Source: Ypsolopha sequella
Taxonomy: Eukaryota > Arthropoda > Insecta > Lepidoptera > Ypsolophidae
NCBI GenBank assembly: GCA_934047225.1
Contig: OW204012.1
Span: 15,190,001 to 15,254,000 of the forward strand
Direction of reading: 5' to 3'
DNA: 64,000 nt
In this document: positions 31,851 through 42,599 of the stretch, piece after piece
How positions within the stretch are numbered: position 1 is the first letter of the stretch
Layout: every line of letters starts with the position of its first letter
The notes under the pieces: generated by a model
The model's database searches: none
Told to the model about the DNA's origin: nothing
Seen by the model: only the letters and a program-made list of their open reading frames with translations
Position numbers and translations under genes: made by a program

Positions 31851-32600
31851 CTTGTCTCACCCGGGAACTGAACCAACTAAAAATTAAAAAAATAAACCCT
31901 CGCTATTTTATTATACGAATATATATATATACGGTAGGATTATTGTTCAGGATAAAATTTGTCTAATAAACATTTAGTTTTACACTCATCTGTTGTACGA
32001 GATACCCATGAAATTGAATATTTTATTTATTAACAATACCTAGTACCATTCACTTGTAAAGTAATAATGACACGCCATTATTACACAATGACAGCACGGA
32101 ATGAAAGCAAAACAAAACAAAATTTGAAATTCAAACGAATACTTTTATTGATTTTAAAAATGTTGAAAGTTATCGTTAAAATACGTTCCCTTTTTAAACT
32201 TTTCATCAGTACGCCTAGTGCAAGAAGGAATTGTGCTGTGCATAGATTTATTACCATTTAATTACCATTTAACGATTTTCTTATTGAAGTCTTCAACAAG
32301 GTACTTAAGATAAATAACATTAGCAAGCTTGTACTTCATACGATGTCTTTGGATGTAAGAGAGATAAGAAAATTATAACGTGTTATTTACTTGTTACGAG
32401 TGAACAGTACTAGGTATTGTTAATAAAGAACTTGTAATAAATATTTAATTTCATGGGTATCTCATACAACAGATGAGTGTAAGACCAAATGGTTATTAGA
32501 AAAATTTTATCCTGAACAATTATTCTACCGATTCGTATAATAAAACAGCGAGGGCTTATTCTTTAAAATTTTTAGCTTTTTCGATTCCCGGGTGAAACAA
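31851..32600. mobile_element. MITE family L nested in element K
   Basis: 750 bp with inverted termini of about 210 bp. The ends are CTTGTCTCACCCGGGAA and (reverse complement) CTTGTTTCACCCGGGAA. Both arms share GTTCAGGATAAAATTT and GAGATACCCATGAAATT. It splits the right terminal repeat of K between GAATGATGTCCTTT and CAGAATATCTTTG. A 64-codon frame at 32067 spans the interior and is not a known gene. Confidence 0.85.
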
Positions 32601-33223
32601 GCGAATTTCAGAATATCTTTGAATACAGTTTTGTTTCTTTTAAAAAATAAAGGAATGTTTCCTTTCAGTAAAATGAGCTAACTAAAGTATTTAAGGTAGT
32701 TCCCCTCCAGGGCCCTTAAATTTTTTCCACCCTGTATATATATTTATTTTCATTATCAAAGTAGATAGTGAGCAAGTCGATTCATACCTTCATATATGAT
32801 GGAATGCAACGAGCAGATGTTTGGAACTTGATCCAGTTTCAAACCAGCTTTTGTTTTAGGGTATCTTTGTTGAAGAGAAACCTTCTCCTATATTGGTAAA
32901 AGAAAAATTGTTTGGCATTCACAAGACACTTCAATTTTGCCGTGTTATAGTTATGTATGATCTATGTTACATGCACGATTTATGTGTTAATGTAATGGAT
33001 GACGTCATTCCTCTTAACCTCTACCACAGTATAAATAAGTAAAACAATATTATGTCTTCATATAAGACGGCAGAAACGCGTGCTTCTAAATATCGGTACA
33101 CACCTCAAAGTAAGACGCAGTTAAGAGTGCACCGAGCTTTTTACACACACAAACAAGTTTTTATAACCCTTGTTTGAAGTAGTAAACAATTAAATTAAAA
33201 TCTAGGAAAATGTAACCTATTAA

Positions 33224-33384
33224 AGCCGATTCTGAAGGCTTTAACTTTAGTTTTAGTGCTGTCAATACTTACATTTTTCCAAAGTAATTTAGCTTCTGTT
33301 CTTCACACTTATGAACTATTTTGCAACGATGAAAATTTAGTTTTGACAGTACTAAAACTAAAGTTAAAGTCTTCAGAATCGGCT
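33224..33384. mobile_element. MITE family P, copy 2
   Basis: 161 bp; AGCCGATTCTGAAGGCTTTA to AAGTCTTCAGAATCGGCT. Inverted termini of about 45 bp. Confidence 0.9.
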
Positions 33385-33536
33385 ACATAGTAACCCTATA
33401 GGGAACAACCCTAGTTCATACAAACGAAATACCAAAACCATTTGTAAATCATAGATATTCTTAGGAGAGGAGGACATATTTTAAAAGGACACTTGAATTA
33501 ACATGTTCTGTTTCGATTAATTAGAAAAGGACTCTT

Positions 33537-33959
33537 AAGGCGATATGTAAAAGTTTTAGCGTCCCTGTTACTCCATATGCGAAAAAATCCTCAGTGCGAG
33601 AGGGACGGATTCGTGAAAAAGTAGCAAAAAGTCGGTTTTTTATTAATATAAAACGTACTAAAGTTGCTATCAAAATTTCGTTTAACCAGGTTCTAGATAC
33701 TGTTTAAACCCATCTAATAAAATATAATTACAGTCCATATGTCATTCTAAATTGTCAAACCAGGAAAATTTGTGTCGAAAAATACCTAATTTCAATAAAT
33801 ATTTCTATCGAGCCGAATTTCTCCAATCGCGTTTCTGTTCTAACAGATCCCTAGAAAAAGAATCCAAAAATAATGTACTATTTTATTAAAATAATACATT
33901 ATTTACTGAAGTAGATATGCAAGTCCTTAAAGTGTCGATTTTATTTCCGTAGCGCCTTT
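33537..33959. mobile_element. Family A element, intact copy
   Basis: 423 bp, TTAAGGCGATATGTAAAAG to TCCGTAGCGCCTTTA. It serves as the uninterrupted reference for the nest at 11785-16129. Confidence 0.85.
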
Positions 33960-34089
33960 AGGTACGTCTATCTGTATATCAATTTTACAGCGACTTAATT
34001 CCTTCCTTACCAATTTTGTATAAAAGTTGAAAACAACGGAGTTACTGAGCAGAAACAATTCTAAATCCCATACCTCAATTTTTAAAAGA

Positions 34090-35059
34090 TTTTTTTTTCT
34101 GAGAATATACGCCATTTTAGGACATAGTTTTCATTATTTTGGTATATACAGGGTGTAAAAGCAAAGGCAAGAATCCTTCCAGGGTATGTTAGTATGAATA
34201 ATACAGTGTTTAAAAAAAATAGCGGCAATATTTTTTTATGTAGCTGTACCACATAATAACACGATTTGTCAAACTTGAAATACTCTAATCCGGTGGACAC
34301 TCTCGTTGGTCGTTGACCTCTGTTAGCGTCAGTAGCACCGAACATAATTACTCAATGTGATTGGTCGTTACCGCACTACGGGGTGAATGAACTGCATTGA
34401 TAAGAGTGCATAGTTGGATCTTAGGAAAACAATATAATTTTTGGTAAGAAAACAATATAATTTTTGGTAAAAATTTAAGTTATACTTTTTTTACCGTAAT
34501 CGTATTAGTATCGTGTATACTTTCATACCCTAAAGGGATTCTTGGTTTTGTATTTACACCAGGGTGTACAGGGCTGTAGATATTGCTATTAGCAATAAGT
34601 GCCATGTCTGTCTTTTATGTGAAAATGTCTTGTAAATTATGTTTGTAAAGGTACAAAAAGTGTAATAAATAAATAAAATAAAATAAACTAACCATTATTT
34701 TTTTATGATTTTTTAAAGAATTGGCCGACCTTGTCACTTGAGAATTTTAGACATTATACTGATTGTGATGTGTGATTGCTTATAAAAAAGTGGTCTCTCT
34801 CTGTCTGTCTACTCATCGGTCATCTAGCTGTCAAATTAGTCTGAAGCAAATCATTATAATTTATCTTAATAGCAAAGGACACATTTCTAAACAGCCATTA
34901 CTCAAGTGACGTCACACGAGGGCAAATGGAAGTTGCTGCCTTTTCGTAAAAATATTCATCATTATAAGGTTTTTTAGACCAAAATTTCGAAAATACGGCT
35001 TATTTAACCTAAATCTCGAAATGGTTTTCGAATTAACATACCTTAACATAATTTTATCT
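34090..35059. mobile_element. Family H element, copy 2, interrupted
   Basis: 34090-34148 and 34688-35059 together match family H. The break after GGTATATA is filled by the repeat at 34149-34687. Confidence 0.75.
34149..34687 (+). mobile_element. Unnamed insertion in family H
   Basis: It starts CAGGGTGTAAAAGCAAAGGC and ends in (AATAAA)n-like sequence after GGTACAAAAAGTGTAATAAA, as a short retroposon would. No coding region recognised. About 540 bp. Confidence 0.55.
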
Positions 35060-36186
35060 TTGCCAATTTAAAACCAAAATGGCGGCCGATGTAACCACGG
35101 AACTTGGTTACCTATTTCGTAGTTTTAAATTATGTTTGTAAAAAGCCGTATGGAAATCTCCATTTTTTTTAATTTATTTAGGTTAGATTTTATGACTATG
35201 TTCCAAAAAGTTTAGGTAAATATACTCTACCTATTCCGATCACTGGTCATTGCACCTCCTTAGAGGTAGTTTCTCTATGGTAAGAAACAAGCTAGCGCTT
35301 TTTATAGCAATTTTATTTTCTCCCCATAAACCCCTGACATTCCTGAAGCCATACCAAACCCTTGTCCCTGTTAATAGTTTTCTAAGGACGGATATAAACA
35401 GAGCGATGTCCACCGTTTCATCCGAAGCATTTATTTAAGTGATTAACCTACCATTACTGACAAACATGGCTTAGCTTTTATTCCCTGGTAATAGAGGTGA
35501 TAGTTAGTGTATAGTGTGGCTTATAGTCGTGGTTATTCTGTCCCTTAGGAAGCCTGTTAGTAACCTCTCGCGTTTATTGTTCATCCATCGTTTGTTTGGC
35601 CGAATCGTCAATTTACTGAGAAGATAGGATGAATGCCTCGTATTCTGATAGATTTTAAAGGGAAGAACACTGTTTTGATGAGAAAAATCTAAAGAAATTA
35701 AGGTGTATAGAATGGCACGTTTTGGCGCCCAACGAGGGCCTTAAGTCACTTTATAGATATTGATTTTAAAACTTTGTACAGTGCTATCATCTCGCTAAAC
35801 CAGCGACGAAAACCCTTTTTTCAAGTTAAATATGTTTAGAACAATTAAATACGTAATAACATACGTTGCAGCTAAGACTTACTATGATTTTTACGAGAAG
35901 TAATAAAGAGTGTAATTTTTGCGATTAAAATACGTGTTTTGTTGTTGACACATAAAGTGGAACTAAATGTAATGTTTTTTTATTATTTTTTTTAAGAAAC
36001 ATAAATTGTGTTAGTGGTTGTAGCTCAGTTTACGTCACTCGCTACTTTCACATATCCCATTTGTTGTTAAAACTAGACTCATAACTTTTGATAAATAGGA
36101 CACTGATCGTCTTTGGTTTTGACAAACCAATTAAATCATAATGACAGATCGGTCATACTTTGTATCATTTAACGTTAAATCCTAAA
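35060..36186. other. Unassigned AT-rich stretch
   Basis: No recognised gene. A 62-codon plus frame at 35250 has no known features. Nothing else stands out. Confidence 0.45.
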
Positions 36187-36270
36187 CTGACTAGAAAACT
36201 GCACAAATTGTCTAGAGAACTGCACAAACTGACTAGAGAACTGCACAAACTGACTAGAGAACTGCACAAA
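36187..36270 (+). repeat. 21-bp minisatellite, four units
   Basis: Four tandem copies of CTGACTAGAGAACTGCACAAA with three or four substitutions in the first two. In the frame starting at 36187 each unit reads LTRELHK, a seven-residue repeat. The frame is open from 36145 to about 36316 but has no Met start. Confidence 0.9.
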
Positions 36271-36279
36271 CTCACTGAA

Positions 36280-37699
36280 GTCTATAAATCTTGGTTTGCT
36301 AAGGTACGTGAATGATCATCTAGGCTTGGTACTTAATGTAAATAAAATAACAAGGTTGCTAGAACACCGAATTTATGTTTTAAATCAATAAATTATGACC
36401 ACATGTGGCCACATCTAGGCGTTAGGCAAATTATTGGTTTAGTGTGTGTGTTTTCTATATTTTGTCTTTTGTCTTAATCACATGTGAGTCATTTTTTTTT
36501 TAGTGAGTTACTATTGTTTATACTGAACAACTTTCACAAAGTTTTTTTATTTTTTTATTAATCGTGTGGTCTGAATATTATTTAAGTTTGAGTGGGGCGC
36601 TGTGGGCTTCTGTTTGGCACTGTGTACGGAGATTCTTTTCGGGCTCAAACACAAGTAATTATTTTTTGTTTGACGTCAATAAAATGCTCACGTGGTATTC
36701 TTACGTCTGAAATTATTTAAAAATTAACAAATCAATCCATTCGCGTGGGGACATTTCTAGAGAAAAATGTTCAGTATGATTACTATTATATAGATCATTC
36801 ACATGTCTTTACACCTCGCAAGTACCACCATGTCTCACGCTCACCTGTTATGTTCAGTACGGCGTGGCGGCGACGTCGTGTGCACACAACGGGCATCAGC
36901 AATCGGACAGACGCCATCCACACGCCGATGTCCCGCCACAATGGGTTAGACACTTTGCGATTTGACTGCAGATTTGACATTTGTGATTGTCGTGTGTTAC
37001 CGTCTCGCTTGTTTAGTTTTAATATTGCGTGTTTTGTAGTTTTAGTTCCTAGTTTTGGAGTGCAGTTGTCTGTTTCCCATATGCCGCCGCAATGGGTGTA
37101 ATATGTGGTAGTATATCACTAGATTTGTAATGTTTGTTGTGGTTGTCTCTTGCTTGTGTAACTGTATAGTTTTTTTTTTTGTTATCACTGTGTGTTTTAG
37201 TAGTTTTGTGTATTTATATTTCTAGTGCAGTATAATATTTAATTTGATATTAAAAGTACGGTGACGTGTCACCACATTTAGTTATGCTTTCTAAAATAAC
37301 TAATAGCATTATTAGCGAGCTGATGTGTTGAGTTAAACAAGTCGACGATTTTAATTTACATAAATAACGACAGAAATTAATATTTCAGACGATTTTGAAG
37401 AATGGACACGTCTCCTGTAGTGAAATATTAGTATATTTTTTATAGTACTGACTAATTAGATATAGCAAAGAAAAAACTTTTTTGAATTTTTGAAGAATTC
37501 CTATTATTTATTATAGAAGTTAGCATAAAATCAAGTCAAATGATGTCACGAGACATGCCGTTAAGCTCACTTTGATTGCCAATAACTTCGTCATTTTACT
37601 ACTGTTTTTAGCTTAATTTTCATAAAAATCATCATGTAGGTGATGGGCTCATTGTCGATTCAGACATAACGAACCAAGGGCACTTGTGATGAAAAATCT
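36280..37699. other. Unassigned stretch
   Basis: A 118-codon plus frame at 36745-37101 covers a GC-richer patch (36860-36960) and matches no family I know; a minus frame overlaps it. I would not call either a gene without transcript support. Confidence 0.4.
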
Positions 37700-38133
37700 T
37701 TAAGAGGCTATGAGAATTTTATCACTGTCACTGTCACTCCAAGCGAAAACACGCTCAGTGCGAGAGGGGCGGATTCAGGGCGAATTCAGGGCGAAAGCGA
37801 AAAATGTTAGTTTTATAATGTTAATAAAAAAATTGAAATAGCTAGCAAAATTTCAAATATCAAATCTCTAGGTATTGTTAAAACACACCTAATAAAATAT
37901 GTTTGAGTTCTGTCTATGGTTCCTATTCGTCAAACGAGGAGAAAAAGTGTGTTTGAAGACCTCATTTCAACAATTATTTCAATCGAGGAGAATTTATCTA
38001 AACATGTTTTCCAATTTCAAATCCCTAGATTATATAGTCAAAATGCATTTACCAGAAACTGATTGTAATTTTCCGTGTATTTCATGAAATACACAGAAAA
38101 GAAACACCCGTATTTTTTTCGCATATCGCTTTA
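37700..38133 (+). mobile_element. Family E element, copy 2
   Basis: 434 bp, collinear with the reverse complement of 17282-17703, from TTAAGAGGCTATGAG to CGCATATCGCTTTAA. It has a short internal duplication (GATTCAGGGCGAATTCAGGG). Confidence 0.8.
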
Positions 38134-38554
38134 AAAAAAACCGGGCTAATGCGAATCGGACTCTTGCACAAAAGGTTCCGTACACTATACGAGTACTGAA
38201 CCCTAAAACCATTATGGTAAATAACATCAGTATAGATACCAAGGCAACATCAAGGCGACAAAAACAATCCGCTAAAATGGTAGGGCTAGATAATGAATTA
38301 TTAATTCAGCACTATCTGAATACGGAACCCTATTTTTTTATTTTTTGCTGTTTACTTTAGAGTATGTGCAACGATATCCAAGGTTTGAATATTTTTGCAT
38401 AGTTCACCGAGAAAAAATTCTGGTTCCATTAATTACAAATTATAGCTTTCTAGTACTAAAAGTCTCTAAGCCAAGCAGCGGACAGACAGACAGACAGACG
38501 GACATGGCGAAACTATAAGGGTTCCTCGTTGTTGACTACGGAACCCTAAAAAGG
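38133..38554 (+). repeat. SINE-like repeat, second copy
   Basis: It opens ACCGGGCTAATGCGAATCGG, closes CAGACAGACGGACATGGCGA and TACGGAACCCTAAAAAGG, and has an inner CTGAATACGGAACCCTA that suggests two units joined. Confidence 0.65.
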
Positions 38555-38631
38555 TAAAAAATTTGATCGCGGTGTACGAAACGTGAGAGTTCAAAGTTAT
38601 ATGTGTTTGTGATTGTTTCACAAATCTAGGT

Positions 38632-38702
38632 AAGTCTAACCGGGAATCGAACCAGGATCCTCACGTTAAGCGATACCACGCCCACATTTTCAATGATATG
38701 AG
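38632..38702 (-). repeat. tRNA-like SINE head or pseudo-tRNA
   Basis: The minus strand has GTGGTATCGCTTAACG (A-box-like) and GGTTCGATTCCCGG (B-box-like), with a possible T-arm carrying one mismatch. I cannot form a full acceptor stem. Confidence 0.4.
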
Positions 38703-39378
38703 CTTCTAATCCACACTTTTCCTCAATTAAATTGCAACATTTTCATTTAGGTCATCGAGTGATATAGTAACGTGTATCATGTTGTTGAACGTGCCATATC
38801 TCAAGGTAACTAACTACATGTGTGTAGGTACAAGTATATGTTACTTGTGATATCGGATATTATGTTACAATAATGTTATTCGTTTCTAAATAAATACTTT
38901 TTTCTACTACCTTTATGAAAAAGTTCCATTTAATACTCGAAATTAGTTTTGAAAATCGAACTTTCCGGGCCCCGTTGTGGAATGACTATCAGGTCAGTTT
39001 GAAATATCGTATTGAAATTTTATTTATTGCAAAATTACGTTTCATGCTAAATTAGGTTCTTTTTGTCGTCCTTAGTTTGACGACATAATCGATTATATCG
39101 CCTCTTGACACTCTTTTTTCGCAAAATGATACTGTACTGGCCACAAATAAAAGCCACCGGCCGAAGCCTGAAAAATAAGATAAAACCGCGCCGCGCTTTG
39201 CAAAGTCATAAAATACATTAAATTTGAAAGGAAAAATTTAATATTTAAATACATAAATCAGGTAGTAGAAAAAGTATCGTTCGCAACGAATACAAAATGG
39301 CTTCGGCTCACGTCGAAACTAGCTTCATTTCTCGGGTAAGAAAATCCGCCATTTTATACTCGTCACGAAATATACTAT

Positions 39379-39810
39379 TTCAATGCAAGTGCTCGTAAAG
39401 GCCCACTTTTTATGCATCAAAACCGAACATAAAGTCCATTATTTTGCCCTAGGGCTTTATTATTATATTTTTTTATTTATTTACGAGAAGTTGGCTACCC
39501 TGCAACCTTTCTTGTGTACCATAAATGTAAGTGTATACTTTTTTCCCCACTGTTTAACGGCTCTGGATACAGTCCTTTTGAGCCAATCATTAACTTGCAA
39601 AATTGTAACTTTCAACTTTAATAATTAAATTGTTTTCTTTGATTATATTTGTTTTATTTCCTCACACTATGCATTGAAAAACGTAGTATTACACGGGCGT
39701 AAGAGCAATAAATTACTCGGTTACGTTTAAAATACTCGCTACGCTCGTTTTTTAAATCGCCCTCGTAATTTATTTCTTTTCACCCTTGTAGCATAAACTA
39801 CTATTTTTAA
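39379..39810 (-). mobile_element. Family G element, reverse copy
   Basis: It runs from TTCAATGCAAGTGCTCGTAA through GCCCTAGGGCTTTATTA and ACACGGGCGTAAGAGCAATA to GTAGCATAAACTACTATTTT. The interior has inverted blocks around ACTCGCTACGCTCG. Non-coding, about 430 bp. Confidence 0.8.
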
Positions 39811-40181
39811 TTTTATGCGTTGCACTTAGATGTCATGCTTACGAGCTACACCCAAACCCATCCTTTTAATTTCAAAATCATAAATAAAAACACCTCGAAA
39901 TCTCGAGATTTCTGAGCAGCCCGCTTCCACTGAGCAGGAAAGAAAAGTGTTAAATGAAAGAGTTGGAGCTGGATACATTTCTCCGAATCCCCTCGTCGTT
40001 GTGACTGACCGGGGGGAAGTGCACAATACTCACGATCGCTGAATTAAAAGTTAAGTAATAAACTAAATAATATAAAAATATAGTTAAGAAATTAAATAAT
40101 TTAAAACAACACATCGCAGTCTAAATCGGACCCATTTTAAATTAAATAAATAAAACAATACATCGCCATCCAAATCGGGGG

Positions 40182-40338
40182 CTCTACCGCGTAATTCTCA
40201 TTTGTATCAACTTCAAGCAAATGCATGCGAAATACAACGCGTGCAAAAGAGATGGCATGTTAGGCGGGCGTCGTCGCACGCACGTCAAATTTCAATATCA
40301 AGTTGATGTTGATGAAAATGGGAATTACGCGGTAGACC
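40182..40338. mobile_element. MITE family N
   Basis: Inverted termini CTCTACCGCGTAATTCTCAT and (right, reverse complement) GTCTACCGCGTAATTCCCAT, about 50 bp each with gaps. The GTGCAAAAGAGATGGCAT block recurs near 41085. Confidence 0.65.
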
Positions 40339-40339
40339 C

Positions 40340-41150
40340 ACTGGTCCATTTTAAAGATTAACAAGAAATATAACAAGCATCTAAAGCCTTCCGGGGCTAA
40401 TAAAACTGCAATACTAAAACAATTGATTTGTTATTCCTGCCAACTCCATATCGGGATAACGCTTGAAGATAAAGCATTCTTCATGCTTTATAGAGTTATC
40501 AAGGGTATCAGCTTCGCCCACAAGGAAAAGTTGATACATAACGTTGTCGAATTGTCATTTAAGTGAACACCTGACGCTAGAACATCAACTACACCAGGTT
40601 TTCAAGGGTTCATTGGAAGAAGCTAGGTCTCTCCTCATATTGAAGAAAATATATTTGATTTATCGATCTTTTATCTAGGGATTCCACCTATAAACAATGT
40701 ATTAAGATTTATACTATTGTCAAAAAAAAAATTCTACCCTCTTTTTTTGGGTTTTCAAACGTTCGTTTCAAAAATGCGGTTAAGAGATCAACTTGTTTTT
40801 TTTATATAAAATAGGCAATAGGAATATGAAGGGATTTTACGTAAATCCAATATTTTTTTCCCTACAAAATATTTCAGTATTAGCTAAAAACACACCAATT
40901 TGTTGTTTCGCTGCGTGATCACTAGTATTACGCGTCCAAGAAAAAGAGCCAACATATAATCGCCTCTATGAAAAGCAAATAAGGTCTTTGCCATTAGACT
41001 TATTGTGCAGGGGACCTAAAAAGGCCAACTTGGGTGAATCAAGAAATGATTTGAAAGTAGGATAGAGTCAGAGTTTCTTCATGCGTGCAAAAGAGACGGC
41101 ATTACAACAGAATCATAATATGATTCATCCAAAGCGGCCTTTTTAGAGGA
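40340..41150. other. Unassigned stretch
   Basis: No recognised gene. 41079-41110 carries a small piece of family N. Confidence 0.45.
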
Positions 41151-41389
41151 CCAGCCCCCCTATTCTGTATCTTAGGTTGTCAACTGGACAGAGTGCCTAT
41201 CGTCAAAAACTTACATAAAAACTGCACTTTCAATATTGCCTTTAGTGGGTATTGAACTATTTACGAACTGTGTCGTCACTTCAAGTGCGAACATATCCTT
41301 AGACAATCGGAATTGGATACTATGTATATGTTTTTGATGATAGGCATCCAGTCGAATTGGCAACTAGAGATACATAATAGGCCCGCTGG
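41151..41389 (+). mobile_element. MITE family B, copy 3
   Basis: 239 bp, CCAGCCCCCCTATTCTGTAT to ATACATAATAGGCCCGCTGG, uninterrupted. Confidence 0.85.
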
Positions 41390-41465
41390 ACGGGTAATAA
41401 AAAAAGTTGCTAGGGTTTGCCATCCTCTTAATAATTCATAACTGGATATGTTATACCTTGAAAGC

Positions 41466-41552
41466 CTTAGACCGCTTCTGTGCTCTAATGGTACAAATGT
41501 ATGGACCACTAATTCGGTGCTCGCGGGTTCAAATCCCGTATGTTCACGTCTG
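41466..41552 (+). repeat. tRNA-like SINE head
   Basis: GTGCTCTAATGGTAC (A-box-like) and CGGGTTCAAATCCCG (B-box with a 4-bp T-stem). No complete cloverleaf that I can draw. Confidence 0.4.
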
Positions 41553-41743
41553 TTTTCGCTCTGTATACTTCTGAAGGGACGTCAAACTATAGGTATATTA
41601 CGGCGATAGGAAGTGAAATGGACTGTCGGTGACTCTTACAAGTAACCCATATTAAATTATGACAAGCATGCCTAACAAAATTTATACTTGCAATTGTCGG
41701 CACTTGGTGAAACTTGAATCACATCTTGAATTAAAAACACTTG

Positions 41744-41911
41744 TACTTATAGTTTCACTTCATTTATGTTAACTCCCAACCGGTTTCGGATTTAACTCCA
41801 TTTTCAAGGGAAGATATTTATTAAAATATATCACTGAACATCTTCCCTTGAAAATGGAGTAAAATCCGAAACCGGTTGGGAGTTCACATAAATAAAGTGA
41901 AACTATAAGTA
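41744..41911. mobile_element. MITE family M (hairpin)
   Basis: Arms of about 72 bp, 41744-41815 and 41840-41911, share CTCCCAACCGGTTTCGGATT and CCATTTTCAAGGGAAGAT. A single-arm copy is at 42500-42596. Confidence 0.85.
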
Positions 41912-42039
41912 TTCGAATTTTTTTTTTAGGAATCCGTAGGCCTGTAGACGTCACGAACGATTTTTAAAAAAAAATGTTTAAGTGCGAGTAAGAATTGCGT
42001 ACAGGTACTAGGTTCCGTTCCGTTTCCGTGAAAAATTCA

Positions 42040-42500
42040 ATTTTGTAACTTTTTTTCTCAACCGTTTTAAACTACGTAAACATAACATAAATATTACCAT
42101 GATTTTTTTCATATTTTTGGTTCACCAGTTTTGGAGATAAGGGGGGACACACATTTTTTTGTTATTTTTATAGGTTTTCTCGAAATAGATGCAAGTAAAT
42201 ATAAAAATAAAATACTGTATATTTTTACTATATATTTTTACAACAGCTCTTTATCACTTACTGATATCAATATTGTATTGATATAAATTTTGTATTTTTT
42301 TTATTTCTCATTTGAGTAATTTTTTTTTATCGCTATAGTATTTCTGTAATTGGCCAGTTTTCATCTATGTAATCAAAATTTTTTTCATATTTTTCGTTGT
42401 ACCAGTTTCGGAGATAAAGGGGGACATACATTTTTTGTGGTTTTTCAAAGATTTCTCGAAACCAGTGCAAGTAAGTATAGTAATAAAGATATATTTTTAC
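42040..42500 (+). repeat. Two diverged copies of a ~270-bp segment
   Basis: TTTTTTTCATATTTTTGGTT, GTTTTGGAGATAAGGGGGGA and TTCTCGAAATAGATGCAAGT near 42100-42200 recur with changes at 42385-42480. Probably an old local duplication within a repeat. Confidence 0.65.
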
Positions 42501-42599
42501 ATCTTGAGTTAAAAGCACTTGTACAGTAGTTTCACTTTATTTATGTTTTCTCTCAACCGGTTTCGGATTTTACACCATTTTCAAGGGAAGATGTTAAGG

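Larger units (their letters stand above)
29872..32734. mobile_element. Element K: 2.86-kb DNA transposon with structured termini
   Basis: The ends CAGGCTGGAAAAAATTTAAG and (right, reverse complement) CAGGGTGGAAAAAATTTAAG begin inverted repeats that extend beyond 130 bp and continue with AAGGACATCATTCA and TGAAAGTGCCGGCC. TATATA flanks both sides (possible 6-bp or TA duplication). The left subterminal region holds three tandem units of about 145 bp, and the right holds one inverted unit. Decayed coding pieces lie at 30886-31409. A 750-bp MITE (L) interrupts the right terminal repeat. Confidence 0.8.

Noticed and set aside
36187..36270. A CRISPR-like array
   Set aside because: The units are contiguous with no spacers, and the sequence is eukaryotic.
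36745..37101. A 118-codon gene
   Set aside because: No family resemblance, an overlapping antisense frame, and no visible splice or promoter context. Length alone is within chance for a GC-richer patch.
41466..41552. A functional tRNA gene
   Set aside because: The B-box is good but I cannot draw acceptor and anticodon stems; a SINE head is more likely.
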